From an uncultured Christensenellaceae bacterium (GTDB lineage Bacteria; Bacillota; Clostridia; Christensenellales; Christensenellaceae), in assembly GCA_934555865.1 (NCBI GenBank), contig CAKTFI010000024.1:1-15718 (forward strand): 15,718 nucleotides of DNA, in the 5' to 3' direction. Each line of letters starts with the position of its first letter. Position 1 is the first letter of the stretch. The position numbers were made by a program, and so were the translations under genes. Positions 1-5,248 of the stretch are shown here, in pieces. Below the pieces are notes generated by a model. That model did no database searches and was not told the DNA's origin. It saw only the letters and a program-made list of their open reading frames with translations.

Positions 1-342
1 CTTTAGGACCTGGACGATAATCTCCTGCCCCTTCTTCAAAATGTCCTTGATGTTGACATCCTTGAGCTCCCGATCGACCACGCCGCAGTTATCCTCGAAA
101 TCAAAGTCGCTCTTGTCCGCCAGAAGATCGCCCACATAGAGGAACGCGTTCTTATCCAGTCCAACATCGACAAACGCCGCCTGCATCCCCGGCAGAACAT
201 TGGCAACCCGCCCTTTGTAAATATTTCCGACCAAGCGTTCATTGCCGCGCAGCTCTACCTGTACTTCTGCAAGTTCGCCATCCTCCAGCAGCGCCACCCG
301 CGCCTCATGCGGCGTGACATCTGCGATAATCTCTCTTCGCAT
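1..342 (-). CDS. rng: Ribonuclease G/E family protein, N-terminal part
   Basis: This is the first 114 codons of an RNase E/G family endoribonuclease; the frame stays open to the window edge, so the C-terminal catalytic part lies outside. These enzymes cut single-stranded RNA during rRNA maturation and mRNA decay. The family block VGNIYKGRVANVLPGMQAAF (about residues 36-55) is visible, followed by VDVGLDKNAFLYVGDLL, which is the start of the S1 RNA-binding domain, and then ILKKGQEIIVQVLK. The ATG at 340-342 follows GGAAAAAGGT, a modest ribosome-binding site. A sigma-A-type promoter of its own is predicted about 140 bp upstream, inside the end of spoIVFB. In many Clostridia rng is followed by rplU-rpmA, which I would expect to the left (family knowledge, not seen here). 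Confidence 0.93.
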   Translation of the reverse strand, partial: MRREIIADVTPHEARVALLEDGELAEVQVELRGNERLVGNIYKGRVANVLPGMQAAFVDVGLDKNAFLYVGDLLADKSDFDFEDNCGVVDRELKDVNIKDILKKGQEIIVQVLK

Positions 343-474
343 ACCTTTTTCCGAAGTCCAACCTTTCTTTATCCATAACGCTTCCAGTGGCCACAGCGCG
401 CCTTCCGCCGCCCATATCGTCTCTTGTGAGGCAGAGGAGGTGTTTCTGCCCCTCCCGCCGTTTTATACATACAT
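343..474 (-). promoter_or_regulatory. 5' leader of rng with a stem-loop
   Basis: If the predicted promoter at 481-509 is used, the rng transcript begins near 475 and carries a leader of about 130 nt. The leader holds a stem in which GAGGGGCAGA pairs with TCTGCCTC, with a two-base bulge and a loop of about nine bases (roughly 424-450). Escherichia coli RNase E is known to control its own mRNA through its leader. Whether this leader does so is only a guess. Confidence 0.35.
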
Positions 475-1395
475 TTATTTATTATAGCAGTTCCGGGGGA
501 TGCGGTCAAATTCCCGAACATTATGCGCTTTCCGTTCGGGCAAAAGCTCTCGAAACCGCACCGACGCCCCGTGCCGCAGCGCCATCGCCAAAAGCGTCTG
601 TTCGTCCCAGACCTGCCGCACATGCTTCTCGTCGTCCAGGATGTACACCATCGTATAGGCGCGCGCGTCCAGCCGGACAAGCGCCCGGGCCAACGGCTTG
701 CGCTCGTCCAGTGCGATCGCCCGCACCCGCGCCGCCTGGCTCTTGCCCAACTGCCGCCGCCTTTCGATCCATTGTGCCGCCGGCACGGCGGCTTCGCGCA
801 GGCCTCGCACCGACGACCCCAAAAGAAACGCGCCCCACAAGGGAAGCGTCCAATTTCCCTGCCTTTGCAGCAGCAGGTACCCGCCCCAGAGGATCGCCGC
901 GCCGCCCAGCGCCGCGCCAAAGACGCTGCTCCACCGCACCGCGCGCCGGCGCCCCACCGCCAGGCCCAGCGCCGCGCAGAAGATGCGCCCGCCGTCCATC
1001 GGCAGCACCGGGAGGAGGTTGACCGCCACCATCCCGACATGGCTCCGAAGGCTGGACTGCACAAAAGGAGAGCCTGTCTCTCCTCGCCAAAGCAGGAACA
1101 GCGCCGCCATCCAGAGGTTGACCGCCGGACCGGCTGCCGCGACAAATACTTCCGTAGGCGCGTCGCAGAAATCGATCCCGGGCATGCGGGCCGCGCAGCC
1201 AAACGGGAGCAGGCGGATCTCCTCGACCTCCAGCCCCATCGCCCCGGCCATCAGCATGTGCCCGCCTTCGTGCAGAAACAGTGCCAGCAAAAAGGCCGCC
1301 GTGTCTATGCTGCCCCGCACCGCCAACATCCAAATGAGAAGGGGAAAAAACAGCGGACTCACCGACCATCTTTTCCCCCAAAGCTCAGCTTTCAA
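475..1395 (-). CDS. spoIVFB: SpoIVFB-like intramembrane zinc metalloprotease (M50)
   Basis: Site-2-protease family membrane protease. In B. subtilis SpoIVFB cleaves pro-sigma-K in the mother cell late in sporulation. The zinc site HEGGH is at residues 42-46 inside the first hydrophobic segments, and the second zinc-ligand region NLLPVLPMDGGR is at about 126-137. Further hydrophobic stretches complete the membrane core. Residues from about 230 onward resemble the C-terminal CBS-like domain of SpoIVFB (ARALVRLDARAYTMVYILDD). At 306 aa it is close to the family length. The listed start is a TTG overlapping the spoIVFA stop by 11 bp. A GTG at 1360-1362, preceded by GGGGGAAAA, is a credible alternative. 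The pairing with spoIVFA supports the assignment. Stage and substrate are inferred. Confidence 0.9.
   Translation of the reverse strand: MKAELWGKRWSVSPLFFPLLIWMLAVRGSIDTAAFLLALFLHEGGHMLMAGAMGLEVEEIRLLPFGCAARMPGIDFCDAPTEVFVAAAGPAVNLWMAALFLLWRGETGSPFVQSSLRSHVGMVAVNLLPVLPMDGGRIFCAALGLAVGRRRAVRWSSVFGAALGGAAILWGGYLLLQRQGNWTLPLWGAFLLGSSVRGLREAAVPAAQWIERRRQLGKSQAARVRAIALDERKPLARALVRLDARAYTMVYILDDEKHVRQVWDEQTLLAMALRHGASVRFRELLPERKAHNVREFDRIPRNCYNK
481..509 (-). promoter_or_regulatory. Predicted sigma-A promoter for rng inside the spoIVFB 3' end
   Basis: On the minus strand TTGACC (504-509) is followed after exactly 17 bases by TATAAT (481-486), and a TG one base before the -10 box makes it an extended -10. 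The match is about as good as any in the window. It overlaps the last codons of spoIVFB, so rng could be transcribed independently of the sporulation genes upstream, as expected for a housekeeping RNase. Confidence 0.7.
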
Positions 1396-2098
1396 TTGTT
1401 CCCGCCGCTTCCTTCAGCTGCGCCGCGTCGAGCGAATCCACATACCCGATCCCGCTCACCGTTTCCAGGCACAGCACCTCCTCGTGCAGGCTGCCGATCA
1501 CCTGCGCGCTCTGCACCGCATCCCCGGCCAGCACCGCCGGCTTCAAGCCCGTGTAGGTCGTCTGCGTCCCGTTGGCGTTGTTCACGACCACGCTGTCCTG
1601 CGAGGTCTTGATAACCGTGCCCGCCAGGATCGCCTTGACCTCGGCGTGCTGCTCACTCTGGATCGAGACCTCCCGCTCGCTTTCCGCGAAGGACTGCACC
1701 ACCTCGCCCTCGAGCGGCAGGCTGTATGCCTCCTCCCCGGCCGAGCCGTTCACGAAGTGCAGACGGCCCAGCTCCTCTTCCTCGACTGTCGTGCTTTGCA
1801 GCACCGAAGCGGCGTCCCCCAAAAACTGCTGCGCCGTCTTGCTGCCGAGCGCCTTGACCCCGAGGATGCCCAGCACCAGCAACAGGCAGGCGGCCGTCCG
1901 CCGCCAAAGGCCTCGAGAGCCCATGACCGCCTCCTCCGCCCGCCGGAAGAACGCCCGCCAGCGCGCTTCCTCCTGCGCCTCGGCCGGCGGCGAACTGTGC
2001 TGCCGCGCCGAAGCCGTCATGCGCGCATACTGGCTCCCCCGTGCCGCCGTACGGAAGGCCCCCGGGGCGTTTTTGTCTGTTCCATATCGATTCTGCAT
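1385..2098 (-). CDS. spoIVFA: SpoIVFA-like regulator with degenerate M23 domain
   Basis: Predicted single-pass membrane protein of 237 aa. The start at 2098 is chosen because GGAGGAG lies seven bases upstream; an in-frame ATG at 2155 has no comparable site. Residues 1-65 are hydrophilic and basic. A transmembrane helix spans about 68-84 (AACLLLVLGILGVKALG). Residues about 128-205 form an M23/LytM-like fold (GEVVQSF, AILAGTVIKT, NANGTQTTYTGL, AGDAVQSAQVIG). The histidines that bind zinc in active M23 peptidases are missing, NNANG standing where an HxxG-type ligand is expected, so it is probably not an enzyme. In B. subtilis SpoIVFA anchors and inhibits SpoIVFB and is degraded to trigger pro-sigma-K processing. 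The gene overlaps spoIVFB and has a candidate sigma-E promoter upstream. Confidence 0.85.
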   Translation of the reverse strand: MQNRYGTDKNAPGAFRTAARGSQYARMTASARQHSSPPAEAQEEARWRAFFRRAEEAVMGSRGLWRRTAACLLLVLGILGVKALGSKTAQQFLGDAASVLQSTTVEEEELGRLHFVNGSAGEEAYSLPLEGEVVQSFAESEREVSIQSEQHAEVKAILAGTVIKTSQDSVVVNNANGTQTTYTGLKPAVLAGDAVQSAQVIGSLHEEVLCLETVSGIGYVDSLDAAQLKEAAGTIES

Positions 2099-2133
2099 AC
2101 GCAAGCTCCTCCATCCCAAGCGATTCTTGGTAA

Positions 2134-2162
2134 TGTATATGGCCTGCCCGGGCAAAATATTT
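2134..2162 (-). promoter_or_regulatory. Candidate sigma-E (sporulation) promoter for spoIVFA-spoIVFB
   Basis: In the gap after rodA the minus strand reads AAATATT (2156-2162), a 14-base spacer, then CATATACA (2134-2141). The known sigma-E consensus is roughly KMATATW, 14-15 bases, CATACAHT. The -35 matches 6 of 7 and the -10 matches 6 of 8 positions. The spacer contains a perfect 10-bp palindrome, TGCCCGGGCA (2145-2154), which might be an operator. B. subtilis spoIVF is transcribed by sigma-E, so position and function agree. This remains a prediction from motif reading. Confidence 0.5.
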
Positions 2163-2170
2163 CCCGTTTG

Positions 2171-3343
2171 CTACCGCAGCAGCTTGTGATTGCGCGCGCG
2201 GCGCATGTCCACATTGATCGCCAGCGCGACGCCCGCCATGCTGGTCATCAGGCTGGACCCGCCATAGCTGATGAACGGCAGCGGGATGCCCGTCACCGGC
2301 ATAATGCCGATGTTCATGCCCACATTCTCGATGAAATGGAACAGCAGCATAAAGGCCACGCCCAGGATAAGGTAAGCGCCAAAGTCGTCTTTCGCGCGCA
2401 TGGAGAGCTGAAACAGCCGCACGATGAGCATCACATAGCACAATACGAGCAATAGCGCGCCAATAAAGCCGATCGCCTCGCAGGTCGAGGAAAAGATGAA
2501 GTCGGTGTGCTTTTCCGGCAGGTAGTTGGACTTCTGCGTGAGCAGATCGGTGGAAAACAACCCCTTGCCGAACAGCCCGCCGGAGCTGCTCACCGCCTTG
2601 GCGCGCAGGACATTATAGCCCGCGCCCTCCGGGTCGCGCGTTGGATCCAAAAAGACATATACGCGGTTTTTCTGTTCCGGCGTCAACACCAGCCATATGA
2701 GCGGCAAGCAGGCCAGCCCGCCGCCCAAAAGCGGCCCCAGAATCTTCCAGCTCGTCTTGGCCATGAAGAGCAGCGCCGCCGCGATGGCCACATAGACCAT
2801 GGCCGTGCCAAAGTCCGGCTGCAGGACGACCAGCCCGGCCAACACGCCGCACTTCCACACGACCGGCCAGAGCTCCTTCCAGTGCGAAATGCCCGTCGTC
2901 CGCCCCTCGGTCGCCTTGGCGAATTCCCAGGCGAACACTAGGATCGCCGCGATCTTGCACAGCTCCCCCGGCTGGATCCCCACGCCCAGCGCCGAGAAGT
3001 AGAACCACCCGGTCATGCCCCGCTGCCGCGAACCGAACACGAGCACCGCCGCCAGCACTGCCGCCGCGCCCCAGAAGATATAGATGACGAACTGCCGGAT
3101 GTTTTGATAGTCGATAAACAGGATCGCCACGGCCAGCGCAATGGAGATGCCGAGAAAGATCAATTGCCGCAGCGCGTTGCCGGAAAAAAGCGACCCGATA
3201 TAGGCCATCGCCGACTGTCCCTCTTCATACCCGGCGGAAGTCGCGCTGGCGATGCAGATCACGCCGAACACCGCGAGCCCCAGCGTCAAGGCGACGGTGA
3301 TCCAGTCGATCCGCTTGCGCAATGTGTTTTTTGAAACCTCCAT
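2171..3343 (-). CDS. rodA: RodA, SEDS-family peptidoglycan glycosyltransferase
   Basis: Polytopic SEDS protein (390 aa, about ten membrane segments) that polymerises lipid II into glycan strands with a class B PBP. Family landmarks are QPGELCK at 124-130 (QPSE in most members), a large extracytoplasmic loop with LPEKHTDFIF containing the proposed catalytic Asp at about 281, and GIPLPFISYGGSSL at 352-365. RodA is preferred over FtsW or SpoVE because mrdA and mreCD lie in the same cluster. The start at 3343 is preferred to an in-frame ATG at 3361 because GGAGG sits five bases before it. It follows minE with a short gap holding a perfect hairpin. The Ser-to-Gly change in the QPSE motif is a small oddity. 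Confidence 0.9.
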   Translation of the reverse strand: MEVSKNTLRKRIDWITVALTLGLAVFGVICIASATSAGYEEGQSAMAYIGSLFSGNALRQLIFLGISIALAVAILFIDYQNIRQFVIYIFWGAAAVLAAVLVFGSRQRGMTGWFYFSALGVGIQPGELCKIAAILVFAWEFAKATEGRTTGISHWKELWPVVWKCGVLAGLVVLQPDFGTAMVYVAIAAALLFMAKTSWKILGPLLGGGLACLPLIWLVLTPEQKNRVYVFLDPTRDPEGAGYNVLRAKAVSSSGGLFGKGLFSTDLLTQKSNYLPEKHTDFIFSSTCEAIGFIGALLLVLCYVMLIVRLFQLSMRAKDDFGAYLILGVAFMLLFHFIENVGMNIGIMPVTGIPLPFISYGGSSLMTSMAGVALAINVDMRRARNHKLLR

Positions 3344-3359
3344 ACTGCCTCCAAACTGC

Positions 3360-3388
3360 AAATGCCGGCAAACGGATTGCCGGCATTT
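3360..3388 (-). terminator. Perfect 12-bp hairpin between minE and rodA
   Basis: AAATGCCGGCAA (3360-3371), a five-base loop, then TTGCCGGCATTT (3377-3388) form a perfect stem-loop. On the minus strand the stem ends in only three U residues before GCAG, so it is at best a weak or partial terminator. It may instead stabilise the 3' end of minCDE mRNA, or act as a processing site lowering rodA relative to minE. The plus strand has the longer T run, but no plus-strand gene ends here. Confidence 0.5.
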
Positions 3389-3396
3389 TTCGCTCC

Positions 3397-3678
3397 CTAC
3401 TTGTTTTTGGTCATCCGCTTGACCCGCTTGATCGGGATGTTTGCCACGATCTCCGAGGTCGTCCCTTCCCCGCCGATGTTGGAATTCTTGATGTCCAATT
3501 CGAATTCCTCCTCGTCGATCTCGATGTATTCCTGGATCACCTTCAGGATGTCCCGCTTCATCATTTCGATCATCGCGTTGTTCGAGGAAGTGCCCGTGCG
3601 GTCATAGATCAGCACCAGCTTCAGGCGATCCTTGGCGATCGAACTGCTCTTGTTCTTGTTTCTGCTAAAAAGGCCCAT
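3397..3678 (-). CDS. minE: MinE, cell-division topological specificity factor
   Basis: Small 93-aa protein that binds MinD on the membrane, stimulates its ATPase and drives Min oscillation. The N-terminus MGLFSRNKNKSSS resembles the membrane-targeting and MinD-binding segment. KDRLKLVLIYDRT followed by MMKRDILKVIQEYIEID and FELDIKN matches the beta-alpha-beta core of MinE (compare KERLQIIVAERR and LRKDILEVI in E. coli). It lies 34 bp after minD, with AGGA before the ATG. MinE is absent from B. subtilis but known in Clostridia, so its presence beside spoIVFAB fits a clostridial spore former. Confidence 0.93.
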   Translation of the reverse strand: MGLFSRNKNKSSSIAKDRLKLVLIYDRTGTSSNNAMIEMMKRDILKVIQEYIEIDEEEFELDIKNSNIGGEGTTSEIVANIPIKRVKRMTKNK

Positions 3679-3712
3679 GGTCTATTCCTCCTGCCCCTAA
3701 ACCGCCCGGCGA

Positions 3713-4501
3713 TCAGCCGAACAGCTTCTTGAACCGCTTAAAGAAGCCTTCCTTTTCCTCGTATACGCCGATCGGGATGTCCTCGCCCAAAATGCGCTTC
3801 ACCGTCGCCCGGTATGCCGCGCCCGCGCGGGACTTGTCGTCGCTCACCGCGGGCTCGCCCAGGTTGCTCGCGCGGAAGATCAACTCGTCCTCCGGGATCA
3901 CGCCGATGAGGTCGACCCCCAGGATCTCGATCACATCGTCGATGGAGAGCATGTCGCCCTTCTTCGCCAGGTCCGGCCGCATGCGGTTGATGAGCAGCTT
4001 GACATCCTCCACCTCGCTTGCGGAAAGCAGCCCGATGATGCGGTCTGCATCGCGCACCGAGGAGACCTCCGGCACCGCCACGACGATCGCGCTCTTCGCG
4101 CCCGCGATGGCGTTTTTGAAGCCCTGTTCAATACCGGCCGGGCAGTCGATGATGATGTAGTCTACTTCCTTTTCCAGCTCTGCGATCAATTCCCGCATCT
4201 GCTCCGGCGCGACGGCCATCTTGTCCCGCGTCTGTGCCGCAGGCAGCAGGTACAGCCCGTCATAGCGCTTGTCCTTGATGAGCGCCTGCTTGAGGCGGCA
4301 AGTTCCTTCCACTACATCGACCAGGTCATAGACGATCCGGTTTTCCAGCCCCAGCACGACATCCAGGTTGCGCAGGCCGATGTCCGTATCCACGAGCGCC
4401 ACTTTCTTTCCTTCCCGCACCAGGCCGACGCCGAGGTTGGCCGAGGTCGTCGTCTTGCCGACGCCGCCCTTTCCAGAAGTCACTACGATCACATTCTGCA
4501 T
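3713..4501 (-). CDS. minD: MinD, septum-site ATPase
   Basis: Deviant Walker A ATPase (262 aa) that recruits MinC to the membrane and is released by MinE. SGKGGVGKTT at 9-18 contains the signature lysine (K11) and the P-loop lysine (K16). GLRNLDVVLGLENR at about 43-56 is the MinD-specific switch region. VDYIIIDCPAGIEQGF at about 113-128 is Walker B and switch II. The C-terminus EGFFKRFKKLFG is an amphipathic membrane-targeting helix. The gene lies 24 bp downstream of minC and 34 bp upstream of minE, so the three form one transcription unit. Length and all motifs are normal. Confidence 0.97.
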   Translation of the reverse strand: MQNVIVVTSGKGGVGKTTTSANLGVGLVREGKKVALVDTDIGLRNLDVVLGLENRIVYDLVDVVEGTCRLKQALIKDKRYDGLYLLPAAQTRDKMAVAPEQMRELIAELEKEVDYIIIDCPAGIEQGFKNAIAGAKSAIVVAVPEVSSVRDADRIIGLLSASEVEDVKLLINRMRPDLAKKGDMLSIDDVIEILGVDLIGVIPEDELIFRASNLGEPAVSDDKSRAGAAYRATVKRILGEDIPIGVYEEKEGFFKRFKKLFG

Positions 4502-4525
4502 AGCTTGCTTGCTCCTCCACTCATG

Positions 4526-5170
4526 TTATCCCACAAAATCTACCAAAATCTTGCCATCCTGCACGCGCACGATCTCCGGTCCTTCGACCGGCCGACCGCT
4601 TGGAATGATGGCGATCTTTCCCCCGATGCGCACCTGCTGGGGGATCAGGCTGTTGGCTGCGATAATTGCGTCCGCCCGCCCGCCGTATGCGCCCGCATGC
4701 GCCAGGCCGCGCAGCTTGCCGAACACGACGATATTGCCGCCGGCCACCAGCTCCGCCCCGGCGTTGACATCGCCCACGACCACGATGTTTCCCTCATTTT
4801 CCAGCCGCTGCCCGCTGCGCAGCGTCCCGCGGAAAAACAGGTCTCCGGGCGCGCCCTGCGCCTCTGCGTCCGCGGCCGGTTCGGCCGGTTCCTGCGGCGG
4901 GGGCACCGGCTGCATCTGGCGCACGATGTCTTCATCGTCCGAAAAGGACACCGTTTCCAGCCCGATCTCCTTTTGCAGCAGCGAACGGATCTCCTTTTTC
5001 TGCATCTCGGTGAACTTTTTCCCGAAAAAGTGTGCCGGAGAACTCGCACCCCGATAAAAATTGCGCATGCCGCGCATTTTCTGCTCGAACTCTTTCCAAA
5101 ACTGCCCGTATGGGGCGTCGGCGTCAACCCAAAATTCCAATACCTCGCCGGAACTCTTGATCGTCAACAA
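4526..5170 (-). CDS. minC: MinC, septum formation inhibitor
   Basis: FtsZ-assembly inhibitor of 214 aa that works as a MinC-MinD complex. The N-terminal domain (about 1-85) is poorly conserved, as usual. A proline/alanine-rich linker occupies about 88-108. The C-terminal beta-helix domain (about 110-200) has the diagnostic repeats LRSGQRLENEGNIVVVGDVN, GAELVAGGNIVVFGKLRG and AHAGAYGGRADAIIAA, the last including the MinD-binding region. The start appears to be TTG: two TTG codons in tandem (5170 and 5167) follow AAAGGGGG at 10-13 bases, and no ATG is available before residue 31. A promoter lies upstream. Confidence 0.92.
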   Translation of the reverse strand: MLTIKSSGEVLEFWVDADAPYGQFWKEFEQKMRGMRNFYRGASSPAHFFGKKFTEMQKKEIRSLLQKEIGLETVSFSDDEDIVRQMQPVPPPQEPAEPAADAEAQGAPGDLFFRGTLRSGQRLENEGNIVVVGDVNAGAELVAGGNIVVFGKLRGLAHAGAYGGRADAIIAANSLIPQQVRIGGKIAIIPSGRPVEGPEIVRVQDGKILVDFVG

Positions 5171-5192
5171 TTCTGGGCGTCCCCCTTTCCAA

Positions 5193-5243
5193 AGCCTGCA
5201 TATTCTATCGATTCATTATATAGCATTTGCAGGCTCCCTGCAA
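5193..5243 (-). promoter_or_regulatory. Predicted minC promoter with three CCTGCA/TGCAGG half-sites
   Basis: In the mrdA-minC gap the minus strand has TTGCAG (5238-5243), a 17-base spacer and TATAAT (5215-5220). The -35 is weak (3 of 6) but the -10 is perfect. TTGCAGG (5237-5243) and CCTGCAA (5227-5233) form a perfect 7-bp inverted repeat with a three-base loop. AGCCTGCA (5228-5235) also pairs perfectly with TGCAGGCT (5193-5200), so the -10 box sits between half-sites. The layout could be competing RNA hairpins or an operator. Confidence 0.5.
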
Positions 5244-5248
5244 TCTTT

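Noticed and set aside
1385..2098. Active M23 endopeptidase
   Set aside because: The zinc-binding histidines of active M23 enzymes are absent and the gene overlaps spoIVFB, so SpoIVFA is the better call.
698..2455. Plus-strand open frame of 585 codons
   Set aside because: Antisense to spoIVFB, spoIVFA and the rodA end; Arg/Pro/Ala-rich shadow with no motif or ribosome-binding site of note.
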